From: Stomoxys calcitrans
Lineage: Eukaryota > Arthropoda > Insecta > Diptera > Muscidae
Reading direction: 5' to 3'
Assembly: GCF_963082655.1 (NCBI RefSeq)
Contig: NC_081554.1
Coordinates: 47,785,761 to 47,849,760 of the forward strand
DNA length: 64,000 nt
Part shown: in pieces, positions 1 through 10,179 of the stretch
Numbering within the stretch: the first letter of the stretch is position 1
Layout of the letters: the number at the start of each line of letters is the position of its first letter
Notes under the pieces: generated by a model
Seen by the model: the letters and a program-made list of their open reading frames with translations, nothing else
Database searches by the model: none
Told to the model about the DNA's origin: nothing
Translations under genes and position numbers: made by a program

Positions 1-43
1 ATTTTTTTAATTCACACCAAATCTCATTAATCTTTCATTTCAG

Positions 44-175
44 ATCTTTGAAAATGATGCCTTGCCAAAAGTTTTGTGCAAATCCTGCTTTCGCCAGGTG
101 GAGGCCACTGCGTCTCTATCAAAGATTGCCAAACATACACAACAAGTTTTCCGAGATTTCCTATTCAGCAGCCTG
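44..175 (+). CDS. ZAD-domain protein, internal exon (C-terminal half of ZAD)
   Basis: This exon encodes 44 residues and ends in phase 0. It follows a good acceptor (pyrimidine tract, then cag at 41-43) and runs to a gtaag donor at 176. It carries the second half of a ZAD (zinc-finger-associated domain): a Leu-Pro, then C-x2-C (LCKSC), then an amphipathic helix ending VFRDFL. In this arthropod domain two Cys pairs bind one zinc and the fold mediates dimerisation of nuclear proteins. The first Cys pair must lie upstream of the window, so the gene is 5' incomplete here. The ATG at 62 is internal and is not taken as a start. I recognise the domain but not the orthologue. Confidence 0.8.
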
Positions 176-234
176 GTAAGTTCCCCCAAGGCAACAAAAT
201 ATGAATTTGCAATAAAATGTTATACAAATTTCAG

Positions 235-3200
235 CCCAAAGGTACAACCACTACGACCAATGCCGCCCCTACAGATAACAGCAATAGTACGGAGTATACC
301 TCATCCGATTTCCTAAGCAAAAAGGATGCACAAAAAGCTCAAAAACCCAGTGAATTGCCTGCAGGCTCAACAGTTGCCACAACTTCTGCAGCAGCCAGCG
401 TAACGCATTTAGTCTCACCACCGCCGCCCCCAGCACCACCTACCTTGCAGAACCTAATACCAGCGGGGCATACTACACCGCGCAAAGACGACGTAATTGT
501 AAATGTATCCGTATCCGATCCACTGACCCGAGAGAATCAACAAAAAGTCATCTCGCATTCACAAAGACGTCACAGTATAATGATTGAAGCCTCCTCGGCG
601 GCGGCCTTTGCAAATCTGGCTCAGATGCAACAGAAGAAAAATGCGACAGTCAATAGTGGACGTAAGTCTTCAAGCCCAGCTCGTGTTTTGAATTACTGTC
701 CCATAGCTCCAAAAAACCTGCAAGCCTCACAACAACCCACACAAATCACCACCTTCTCCAGTGGGGGCTATGTCATAGGACCTGTGAAACCTCCAACTAT
801 AATAGGACCAGAAATTGTGGTGGCCGTTGAAAAGGATAGTGCCAAGAAGACAACGACACCTTTGGCTCCTGGCACTGCCATAACTGTCAAGGATAATACC
901 ATCTTGCAACAGAAACGCAAAAATCTGGTCAAGGCTTTAAACAACATCAAGGCCAACAGCACGGGCCAGGTTTCCTTGCTAAAGAGTGCTCAACCCAAAC
1001 AGCAATCATTGCTTATATCCAATCAAATGCCTTTGGAGCAAAGCAAGCAGGCCATTGCGGATGAATTGCCGGATCGTATTATCATAGCAGCACCCAAAAA
1101 CAAACAGGCCAGCACAGGTAATAAGGTGGCTTCAAAACCCAGCGAAGACAACATTGTCACTACTGCCTTGCCGGCTAATACAACGGTGACGGTAACAACA
1201 ACAGACACAACATCAGCTAGTAACGCCTCAAGTACACCCGAAGCTCCTAAGGCACCCAGCTTCCCTGAGGATATTCTATTGGGCAGAGTTATAAGAGACA
1301 TAGATTTGCTAAAGCTTATCCTAAAGGCCTTAAAGTGGCCGGTCAATAAGCAAAATATGGAGCTGCAATTGCAGCGTCTAAAGAATACCCGTTTCACTGA
1401 CATCATGTCCGATTCAAATCTCTTGCAGGACACTGATTTAACCCAGTTATTGGGTCCCTACTTGGCTCCTGTGTTGATGGCAGCCCAGGCTTTGCAACAG
1501 CAACAACAATTGGTTATGAAAAATCCAACGCCCTCTGCCTCCAAGAAAACCAATGTCACAACGAATGCCAACAACAGTAAATCTGCCAACGTAGCTTCTG
1601 CTATGAACTCCAAACCCATATCCTTAGACCCTACCGCTGAGGAAATCAATAAAGCCATGCCTTACAAATTGCCACCCGAAACATCGGTACAGCTGGTGCC
1701 AGCATTACCAGAGGAAATGACACAGTCTATAGCAGGCAAAAGGTCTCTAACTAAAGAAACTCCCCTAACCCCTGCCACAGCAAACACTGCTAAGCGCCAA
1801 CGTAAATCCAACACACAAAAACATCGTGATTCCATTGTGATCTCCGATGATGACAATGAGGAAGTTAGTGCTGAGAAGTCGCAAAAACCTTCCTCCAGAC
1901 CACGAAACCCAGTGAATAATTTCGAAATTGATCTCTCCAATCCCAGTTTTCTGGCTCAGTTAAGCCTGCTCAATGGATCTTCTAGTGAATTGGCCAATGA
2001 AGCCTTAATGGCCTTGCTGCAGAAACAAAGGGTAACCATGTCGCGGCAACAGAAACCTCCAAAAAGGCGCCATAATAGTTTAACAAGTGTGGATGCTGCT
2101 GCCGTGCAGAATAGTAACAACGCCAATGAATTCGATGCCTTAATCAACATCGATGATGATATTGTGCTAATGGAACCTGTCACCACTACCACCACAGCAG
2201 TTACCAACAAACCAGCGACTAGTACAACAGTGGTGGCAGCAGCGGATGCATTAAAAACCCAGGCACCGACCACTGGGTTACCAATTGATCTCAATAACTT
2301 TGTTATGCCAGGCCAGATGCATAATACGGCACCGCTTATAACCCGTCCCATAATAAAGCGTAGGAAAACTGTTATACAATCATCACGTGCAAATAGCAAG
2401 GACAACTCTTTGTTATCTACCATGAACAAGGATTTAATGAACAAATCTGAAACAACACAGACCAGTGCCATAAGTACAAATTTAGCAAATGTGGAGAAAT
2501 TGAAAGAAAAAGATTTGCAATCACCAGCAAAGGCTGCTAACGGCAACGAAGTTATGGCTGTTTGCCTAACCAGCGGCAGCACGGAAACATCACCCTCCAA
2601 ACAGGGCTCTCGCAAACAACAAAATAAATCAGCCTTGGGTCAACAGTTGTTAGAAGCCATAGGTTTGCAAAAAATCAATTCCAAAGCCTCGCTACCACTG
2701 CAATATATTGCTGCTGCGGGCAGTACCACCTCAATGGCGAACTCTTCCGACTCTTCCAATGTAGCGTCACTTGTCAATACCAAACAATCGGTGCAACAGA
2801 TACGTTCAGCTCTCAAAAGATCTCTGAAACAAGCTCAAGAGAAACAAGAAATGCGTAGCAAGGAAATATCCTCCACCGTTTCCACCACAGTCATACAGGA
2901 TGCTGACTCCACAACTAAACCTGCCATCAAGGAGATTGTCATCGAACACCGCAGCAACAAAGTATCAAACAGCTCTTCTTCCAACGTCGATGTGGAGGAA
3001 CAAATCGATAAGATTACCTTGGTTAAGAGCCAAAATACACCTGCAACCCAAACGACATTAGCGTTGGATAAAGCTGAGACCAAGAAGGAGCAGCGGCAGC
3101 AACAGCAGGCAGCCAAAAAACGGGCTTTAACTGCTGCGCGCATAACAGAACGCCGCTGTACTTTACCCTCATCGGTGGGTAGAGGTCGCTTTACTCTGAA

Positions 3201-3293
3201 CACAAAGGTGGATAAGGAGAAGGCCCTCATCAATGGGCCGGCTGAAACTATTGTCGTCGCCGAGACGAAAGAGCCACAAGAGAAGGAGAAAAT
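235..3293 (+). CDS. ZAD-domain protein, giant low-complexity exon (about 1,020 aa)
   Basis: A 59-bp intron (176-234) separates this exon from the ZAD exon, and the frame is kept. The exon is open for about 1,020 codons, so it is certainly coding. It is rich in Ser, Thr, Ala, Gln, Asn and Lys and is probably mostly disordered. Two blocks look ordered: a helical Leu-rich segment at nt 1261-1490 (contains DIDLLKLILKALKWPV and LLGPYLAPVLMAAQ, then polyGln) and a shorter one at 1915-2040. A basic stretch followed by IVISDDDNEE (nt about 1834-1863) resembles a SUMO-interacting motif next to a nuclear localisation signal. KRR-type basic clusters recur. No C2H2 zinc fingers are present, although most ZAD proteins have them. 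The exon ends at a gtaagt donor (3294); the apparent stop at 3295 lies inside the intron. The role is probably nuclear or chromatin-associated, by inference. Confidence 0.85.
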
Positions 3294-4039
3294 GTAAGTT
3301 TTAAGTTAAGGAACATTAAATTTCCCTCAGAATTAGGTTTTTGTTAGAAAAAATGAAATTTTCAACGAAAATTTAGTCCAAGTATTGTCCCACTGCGATA
3401 CCCTAGCAAAAAGCAAATTAGGTGAGAAGGTATATAAAATTATGAGTCGCCGGTGAAGATAGCGAGATAAAAGATGTATGAAAAGAGTAGGGAGTATGCA
3501 TCTTTCCGACACACTGGCATGTGCATTAGGGTGGGCCAATCGCAATCCACGACAAATTCTAGGAAGTTAACTTAAAATCGGTGTGCAACACACTGCTAGA
3601 ACTACATTATTCTTTGACCTTATCCTAATGTGCATCCCCAAAATTTCCACTTTTTCTTCGGCCGACTTTAGACCAGAATGTCCTGGTGGTACGGTAGACA
3701 TTTCCACCCTTCCACCGATTCCTTCCATCCCCTTTCCATGTTCAGTAGTTCGGCACATTTGCAAGGCCGGCGACGGGTTCGCTCACTGTGGGCGAGCCCT
3801 TCCTATCATAATGGTCCATTTTCTTTCTTTCCAAAATTACATCGTGCACATTAGGACTTTCCAAACTTTTGTCAGGTACCGCGTCCTGTCTGTTCTTAAA
3901 TTGAAGGCTTTAATACGCAAAATGGAACTGTAAATGTAACTCTTTCAGCATGGTGAGCTCCTTTCTCAGCGCAACTTTGGAGGCAAAGTTCCGTATATAC
4001 CCCCAAATAAGCTTCATCACACAGCATCGTTTTCGTTTT

Positions 4040-4380
4040 GTGCACCCTTAGCTGCGAGCTACCGGGCGTGCAGCTAAGGGTGCTCTATACGGAGTAGCTG
4101 TAACTACAGTCGCAGACAATCAGCGGTATCGAGTGGAGAGTCTTAGTGAGAGGTCGGATGCAAATGCAAGTGCCTATGATACTCGATATGACACGGCGAG
4201 TTATTGGCGCCCTTAAATAACCAATGGCCACCATGTTCCCGTGGTGATCGGTACTTTGGACCGGAACAAGTTTGCTCACCTACATCGGTACTTTGGACCG
4301 GAACAAGTTTGCTCACCTACAGGAGCTTGACGAGGATCTCTACCTCCACGTGAAAATGTGGTTACAACAACAACAACCCC
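4040..4380 (-). mobile_element. Short TIR-type element, fragment
   Basis: The segment reads in reverse orientation relative to 6263-6690 and 6815-7165. Shared landmarks are gagctaccgggcg, the pair actcgatatgacacggcg and ggcgccc-ttaaataacca, and a cacattttca block next to a gttgttgttg run. It contains an exact internal 37-bp tandem duplication (4247-4320). It has no coding capacity. Confidence 0.55.
4247..4320 (+). repeat. Exact 37-bp tandem duplication
   Basis: The unit starting atcggtactttggaccgg occupies 4247-4283 and is repeated without change at 4284-4320, indicating a recent slippage or duplication inside an old repeat. Confidence 0.9.
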
Positions 4381-4759
4381 AACGCTCCCATGATTCCGAT
4401 GCAGGCCAGTCTCTGCGCCTTCGTGGTACAAGTTCGGACGTATTGGGCGCTGGTCATACTTCATCACTGTCTTGTTTTGTAAAAAACTCGGGCAGGGCAC
4501 GGGTCACTGAGTCAATAGCCAAAGATGAAGAAAACAGCTTGAGATTCACCGTAGTACGAAAAGGGTAGGGAAAATTAACTCACATGACAAACAGGAGCAG
4601 AGTTTCTTTGGTAGGAGCTTCCTCCAGTCAACCACTTGAAGCCTTATTAGTAGTCAAGATCAACAAGAGGGAGGAGGTTCTGGCACGAAAAAAGAAGTGT
4701 TCCCACATATTTTTGCCCTCAATTACGGGGCAGTGACAAAAATTTGCTCAATCGTTGCC

Positions 4760-4872
4760 AACTCCTCCCATGACAGCCGGTTGTACGTACCGGATTGGCC
4801 CGATGGAGTCTTTCATCGGCAAGGGCTGCCGCCTCAATGTACAACACTCTGCTAGAACAACAACAACCATAA
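4760..4872 (-). mobile_element. Short interspersed repeat (GCGGCAGCCCTTGC family)
   Basis: The reverse complement matches 13603-13715 and 18433-18538. Shared blocks are gttgttgttgtagcag, gtacactgaggcggcagccc, a gaaggactccat-type block and ggtacgtacaaccggctg. The family is about 110 bp and non-coding, with no obvious tRNA boxes. A fainter piece of it lies near 3578-3606. Confidence 0.6.
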
Positions 4873-5529
4873 ACTCTGCAGAAGAAGTCCCGACTGGTCG
4901 CCTCCCCCTATTTCGCGAAATCAAAGAGCTGACGTAGCAATAACCACTCAGGGCTCCTACCATCAATCACAGGTCATGCTTCCTCAGCCCCAGAATAAGT
5001 GGCCTTTAGGACCGCAAAGACGCCTTTGCCAGCCAGCAACACTTTTGCGTTGTTATCGTAGAAAGCGCCTATCTTGCTATAAAATAATCGCAGGGGAGGG
5101 TTCAGCAGCGTGATAATCACTTACTAGCTATCCATTTCTGACTGCTCGTTAGCAGCCTCATTTCCTGTCACAACTTGATGAGACAGACCCAGCAAAGTTT
5201 TATAGCCTGTCCCAGTCTCGACCTCACTTGCACTGACGTCAAGTAACTCCCAAATCAATAAAGACTGCAGACCAGGTATCGGTGACCACTCTAGTCTAGA
5301 TCCATCCCTGTATACAGACGGTTCATGGAAAAACGGGATACCCCCATTTATCCTCTAGGGAAAACGACGTGCAACAAGAAAGGAAACCCTGGTAACGAAT
5401 CAGCCGCGCTTTATATTTATACCCTGGGGTAGTACCGCAACTACAGCACTTAATAGAATAAAAGGGTGCCCATAGTTTGAAAGGAGGTTCCCGGTGCCTC
5501 AATTTAACTGCTATGCTTTTTGTCACACA

Positions 5530-5806
5530 CAATGCAAATTCAGATTTGCCCATGAACATTCTATTAAGTTTATGCTCAATGATAAGGGGCCTCCTTTTTA
5601 CAGCCGAGTCCGGCTTGTCGCAGTGCGACAACTCTTTGTGAAGTTTTTACATGGCTGCCACACCAAATGGCACAGTACCTCTCAAAGGTTGCCACCTATA
5701 GGAGGGGATAACCACCGCTAAAAACTTTTCTGATTTTCTCGCCAGGATTCTAACCCAGGCGTTCAGCGTCATAGGTGGACATGCCTCTACGCTACGGTGA
5801 TGTCCA
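5530..5806 (-). mobile_element. tRNA-derived SINE
   Basis: A minus-strand copy of the same SINE as 49168-49455. It shows the reversed order: tail block tttgcccatgaacatt, then tcaatgataaggggcctcc, the gagtccggc region, and finally the B-box-like head as ctcgccaggattctaaccc. It lies in the 4.6 kb ZAD-gene intron. Confidence 0.7.
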
Positions 5807-5998
5807 CATAATATATACTCGGATTTAGGTGTAAATGGATAGATAGAGCAGTGATGGGCCCACAAACATATTTTTACATTATTTCCAAGTCCACGGGCTT
5901 TTGCTTTGTCGCTGAGTTAAAGTATAACATTCAGTGCCTCCCTCTGGACGCTTCACCTTAACTTAGAGACTAGCACCCTGTACTTGTTGGAGCATTCT

Positions 5999-6085
5999 TT
6001 CAAACTACAAATTTTTCCCATTAACATTCCACTAAGAAACACGGTCAAATTTCTCACATATCAATGATCGGTGCAAAGTCCTCGG
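5999..6085 (-). mobile_element. SINE tail fragment
   Basis: Only the 3' tail portion of the tRNA-derived SINE is recognisable (caaatttttcccattaacat through cacatatcaatgatcggt), heavily decayed. Confidence 0.4.
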
Positions 6086-6262
6086 CCTAATCTCTCCAAC
6101 TCCTACTTATCGAAATTCGACATGAGCTGAGCGCATTCAGTCTCATTTTGACCCTCTCTTCAACGTTCTTTTTTCAGTTTGGTTTCTTGGCTAGGTACTT
6201 GACTTCCCAAGAGAGTGGCAGCTCTATTTCATCCAGGAAAAGTCCCCTGTAAAACGGCACGG

Positions 6263-6690
6263 AATGATTATGAGCATCACAAGGGTTGGAACTCTCAGCT
6301 TCGATTTGTGTGGTGTTCGTTGTTGTTGTTGTAACCACATTTTCATGTGGAGGTGGCAATACTCGTCAAGCTCCTACAGGCGAGCAAGCTCGCTCCGGTC
6401 CAAAGGACCGATCATCGCGGAACCAGGCTGGCCATTGTTTATTTAAAGGCGCCAATAATTCGCCTTGTCATATCGAGCATCATAGGCAATCAATATGTGT
6501 GCAAGAGCTGGAGCCACCCGACCTCTCACTGAGACTCTCCGCTCGATACCGCTGATCGTCCGCGACTGCCGTTGCAGCAACTCCGTATGTAGCATTAGCT
6601 TGCAGCTAAGCTTCTCGTGACAACAATTAACACCACACAGATCGGACCTCAATGTTCTAGCTTGTATGGTGCTCACAGCTATCCCGAGCT
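6263..6690 (+). mobile_element. Short element with inverted termini (MITE-like)
   Basis: The left end (6264-6315: gagcatcacaagggttgg, then gatttgtgtggtgttcg) is inversely repeated at 6625-6685 (aacaccacacagatcgg, then tatggtgctcac), giving terminal inverted repeats of about 50 bp. The interior holds the cacattttcatgtgg block and the pair ggcgccaataatt / ccttgtcatatcgagcatc. There is no protein. It resembles a non-autonomous DNA transposon. Confidence 0.55.
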
Positions 6691-6699
6691 GGCCGGCAC

Positions 6700-7165
6700 C
6701 GGCTCTTGCTAAAATACTGGGTGCCAATGATACTCGATATGACATGGCAAGTTATTGACGCTATTGTTATTATTGCTCACCTATGGAGCTGGATGAGGAT
6801 CGCCACCTCCATCTTGCACCCATATTTTCATATGGAGGTGGCGATCCTCGTCAAACTCCTGCGTGAGCTAGCTCGCTCCGATCCAAAGGACCGATTGTCG
6901 CGGGAACAAGGTGGCCATTGGTTATTTAAAGGCGCCAATAACTTGCCTTGTCATATCGAGGATCATACGCACACAGTATTTAAGAAAGAGCCGGTGGCAC
7001 CCGGCCTCTCATTGGGAGGCTGCAATTGCAGCTACTTCGCATGGAACATTCCACTATCCGCAATCTGTGGACGCGCCCGGTAGCTCCCAGCTAAGCTACT
7101 CGTGATAACGAAGAACACCACACAGATTGGAGCTCAAAGTTCCAGCCTGTGTGATGCTCATAGTT
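6700..7165 (+). mobile_element. Second copy of the TIR element with foldback rearrangement
   Basis: The stretch 6815-7165 repeats the interior and right terminus of 6263-6690 (ends aacaccacacagattggagc). The stretch 6705-6805 is the same interior in the opposite direction, so the two parts form an imperfect foldback. This is probably a rearranged or doubly inserted copy. Confidence 0.5.
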
Positions 7166-7542
7166 ATCCCGTGTCGGGATTGTCCTCTGTCCATCCAGAC
7201 AGCTCAATGTCCTCTGAACAAGGTCCTTAATAGTAAGCGACCATTTATCATGACACTATCACCGCGTATGCAACGACTTTCACCCTTTCCTCCTCGAAGG
7301 ACCTGATAATCCCATTGACAACCTAAGGCCACAAAAGAGGAATACGGGAGGTATTTTAAAGTCTAACAAATTTGTTTTTTTCGGGTTCGTTCTTTACCTG
7401 TTTACCATTGTCTAAGTGGTCTCCATGCCAAAAAGGAAATTGCCTCGAACTAGCTGCAATATATTGTTCGCATATGATATGTTGAAACATTAACTTGCTG
7501 CTTCTTTCCCGGTTATTCCTTTTCCATGACAATTGGAGGCCA

Positions 7543-7735
7543 TCGTGGCGTAGACGTTCTGAACGTCTGGGTTCCAATACCAAGTGGTATCGCTATGCGG
7601 CACGCTGTTCAAACTCGGCACAAAAAAGGAGGTCTCTTATCATTGAGCTTAGACTTTAATCGGACTGCACTCATTGACATGAGAGATGTATCCCCTATTT
7701 CTTAATGCAACGTTCATGGGAAATTTACTAGTTTG
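7543..7735 (+). mobile_element. tRNA-derived SINE, internally deleted
   Basis: It starts with the head block (gcgtagacgttctgaacgtc, then gggttccaatacc, a decayed B box), jumps to the ctatgcggcacgctgttc region and continues to the cattgacatgagag and tgcaacgttcatgg tail. About 80 bp of the middle is missing relative to 49168-49455. The copy lies just before the exon at 7896. Confidence 0.6.
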
Positions 7736-7895
7736 TATGACAATTTCGAATTGAGAATTAGTCCTAATTCTACTTTTTGCTCCCTTATATCTACGTTCTA
7801 AAAGCCATTTCGATAGTCCTTGCAGATCCAAAGATTTTTATTTTTCTTTACAACCTTCATTTCATCTATAACCTTATTTTCCATTCTTATTTCAG

Positions 7896-8303
7896 AAATT
7901 CCGATAATATGGTCGTGGATGGCATAAATGTCAGTTCCTCTAACATAACCTCAACTGAAGTGATTCAAACGAAGGATGAAGGTGTAACGGCACCACGTCG
8001 CCGAGGGCGTAAACGAAACGCAGACAAAATTGATGCCAACAAAACGGAAAGCGGTTCAGTAGAAAACGACAAAGAAAAAGAGAATGGAAAACAGCAGAAG
8101 GATAAGGAGAATCACAATGAAAAGGATAAAGAAAAGGAGAAAGACACCAGCAAGGATAAAGATAAGGATAACAACAACGGCAAAGAAAAAGATAAAGAAA
8201 ATCAAAAAGGCAAGGACAAAGACTATGAAAAGGATAGTAAATCATCTTTAGAGAAATCTAAGGCATTGGAAAAGAACAAAGATGAACAGGATGAGACCTC
8301 AAG
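7896..8303 (+). CDS. ZAD gene exon with AT-hook-like motif and Lys/Glu/Asp-rich tract
   Basis: This exon starts after the acceptor at 7894-7895 and completes the split codon from 3293. It encodes about 136 residues: a Ser/Thr-rich lead, a basic APRRRGRKRN motif (nt about 7990-8019) resembling an AT-hook or nuclear localisation signal, then a long repetitive tract of KDK, KEK and DKEN units that is probably an extended charged helix or disordered segment. It ends at the gtaag donor at 8304 in the same phase as the next junction. The upstream extension of this reading frame (7777-7895) is intron and should not be taken as coding. An AT-hook-like motif in a ZAD protein fits DNA or chromatin association; this is inference. 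Confidence 0.8.
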
Positions 8304-8368
8304 GTAAGATTTACTTTTTTTGGGATTGTGAGAATTTGTTCTATATATTGTTTTTTTTTCTTTTGCAG

Positions 8369-8482
8369 CAATTCGGGTCGCCCTACCAGACAGAGTAAAA
8401 CTCAGTCGAAATATTACAAAGGTCCAGATAAAGTGCCAGCTGCTGGCAGACGTTCATTACCGGCAAGATCTACTAGAAATAG
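8369..8482 (+). CDS. ZAD gene exon, Arg/Ser/Lys-rich
   Basis: This short exon lies between a polypyrimidine-rich acceptor (8341-8368) and a gtaaat donor at 8483. The frame is continuous with the previous exon through a split Ser codon (ag+c). It encodes about 38 residues, including RPTRQSK, KYYKGPDKVPAAGR and RSLPARSTRN, a basic low-complexity segment like its neighbours. The intron before it is only 65 bp. Confidence 0.75.
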
Positions 8483-9103
8483 GTAAATTTAAATCCAATG
8501 CCCAATAGTTTTAAACACACATAGCATTGTTTTAAGACTCATTTTATCTGCAATAACTCTTAAGTAAGAGATTGGAAAGGTTGTTAGCTTAAGGCACATC
8601 TAAGGAATTTATATGCCAGTATGAATGGTTCTTTGGCCTTTGAAGGTAATCATATTCATGGCCTCTAAACTATTGATATCCTTTTGAAAACCCCAATATA
8701 AGTTTGATAGTGGCTTCTAATTTTTAACCATTGTCTTCATATCTGCGAATTACTCCGAGGCAAAACTATACTCGTTCGTTACTTGTTCATTGATTTCTCC
8801 CCCACTTTTTCCAGCTGCAACTGCTTTTTTATTTTGTAAAAAGTTATTTTTTGGCTAACTGTAACTGCTTTATTATGGCACCTTGGATTTTACTTTTGAC
8901 ATGGTATGAATAAACAATTGTAGGTATTGAAATCATGTAGATGCGATGTCTATATTTAATACCCTATGTCACTGGTAAAATACTGGTTCATAGTCGCATG
9001 AACTTTAAAAAGTAAAAAAAAAATACAGTGGTTTGGAAGAGAAAAGCCTTAAATATGTGCCTGCCATCAAAGAAACACTTAAATCTTTTCTTAAATAAAA
9101 CAG

Positions 9104-9160
9104 CTCCAAAGAAAGTCAAAAACATGTGTCTGCCATGGCATTGCCCCATCAGAAAACCAG
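9104..9160 (+). CDS. ZAD gene, predicted penultimate small exon
   Basis: A 57-bp segment follows aaaacag and precedes a gtaaaa donor. It joins in frame to the exon ending at 8482 (ag+c gives Ser) and leaves the same 2-nt overhang. The encoded peptide (SKESQKHVSAMALPHQKT) is open and similar in composition to the previous exon. The call rests only on splice sites and phase. A tandemly duplicated look-alike lies just upstream at 9029-9097. Confidence 0.45.
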
Positions 9161-9231
9161 GTAAAAATTTTCTTAAATAAAATTGCTCAAAAGGAAGTTT
9201 TTATGTGCTTTACATTGCTTTGCATTTGCAG

Positions 9232-9244
9232 AAAAAATTTCTAA
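9232..9244 (+). CDS. ZAD gene, predicted terminal exon with stop
   Basis: The acceptor is strong (cattgctttgcatttgcag at 9213-9231). Joining the previous exon gives Arg-Lys-Asn-Phe-stop, with TAA at 9242-9244. If correct, the protein ends at about 1,260 residues counted from the first exon in this window and has no zinc fingers. A real terminal exon elsewhere cannot be excluded. Confidence 0.35.
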
Positions 9245-9829
9245 AAGATGTATTGAATGTGTGCACTCGCCAAGTCTTACACCGCAAGGTGTATGGTTCC
9301 GTCTGTAGCGAGGGAACAGGGGATCAGCACTTTTCGCGACTTACTGTTATTCCTTTATTTTTTGCTCATACGCTTTCTGAATAAGTTTCTTATTTCTGAT
9401 CAGATCTTTGATTGCTTGACTACTATTAACCTTTATATCCAGTTATATTTAGGAAAGATTTCTAGGGTTAATTCCCATTCTCTCATCCTCATTAGTAAAT
9501 GTGTCAACATAAACTACACCAGGTCCTTTCTGGCCTTGTAATATTGGCCTCATATTGTGTTGGTCTTATATATTGTGGCTGATGAGATGACTGATTGATG
9601 TTACAAATGAAAAAAAAAAAATGATATTGTGATGAACTTTCATGTATTGGAAGTTACGAATTTTGGTTGGATTCTGGACTATGGTGTCTTTCCTGCTGCT
9701 TATTGCATGATTGAAGTAGGTAACTGGTGCTTATGTGTTTGCTGCTGATATATCAACTGTTGATTACTATAGCTCGAAAACAAAAAATGCTATCCTAGTG
9801 GCTTTCGTGGGTACTGCCTTTTTATTACA
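9245..9829. other. No recognisable gene
   Basis: AT-rich sequence. It would include the 3' untranslated region if the terminal exon at 9232 is right. There is no convincing coding frame or known repeat apart from a short A run near 9610. Confidence 0.5.
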
Positions 9830-10179
9830 CTTTCAATAATCGTTGTCTTATGAAATTGTCACTATTCAACCTTCGGTAGAGAACTGTCTCATTAGCCTCG
9901 CTGCACTGGCTACCTGTCGATCTGTGCACGGCTAGTGGGTGTTTGTTGCGTGCAAACGAAAGAATGGTGTTTAAATAAAAACAAATTGAACCATTGCGGA
10001 AAAGTACCAAAGAATACAAAAATAGTCGTGGGAATTGAACCTTGACTTATTTGGACGTGGATTGAAGATGTCATTCACCAACAGGCTTTCCTCCCTCGGT
10101 TACTTACCAGTAACCTAAGCATGATAACCCTGATTCTATATTCCAATTGTTTCAATTTTACCTTGTCCTATGCCGCTGA

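Larger units (their letters stand above)
3294..7895 (+). other. Intron of the ZAD gene, 4.6 kb, repeat-filled
   Basis: A gtaagt donor and a ttatttcag acceptor bound this intron, and joining the flanks preserves the frame (split Ile codon). It holds several short interspersed repeats annotated separately: TIR-element copies at 4040-4380, 6263-6690 and 6700-7165, SINE copies at 5530-5806, 5999-6085 and 7543-7735, and a short repeat at 4760-4872. A GC-rich stretch at 3650-3930 matches nothing I recognise. I see no additional exon. Confidence 0.7.

Noticed and set aside
1023..3233. Several minus-strand open frames of 60-219 codons opposite the large exon.
   Set aside because: They are antisense shadows of the long plus-strand coding exon and have no domain features.
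4272..4568. A 98-codon plus-strand frame starting in the 37-bp duplication.
   Set aside because: It runs through a known short repeat and has no family resemblance; it is chance.
7777..7895. Upstream extension of the reading frame into exon 7896-8303, beginning at an ATG.
   Set aside because: A polypyrimidine tract and cag acceptor precede 7896, and the spliced phase from 3293 fits exactly, so the extension is intron.
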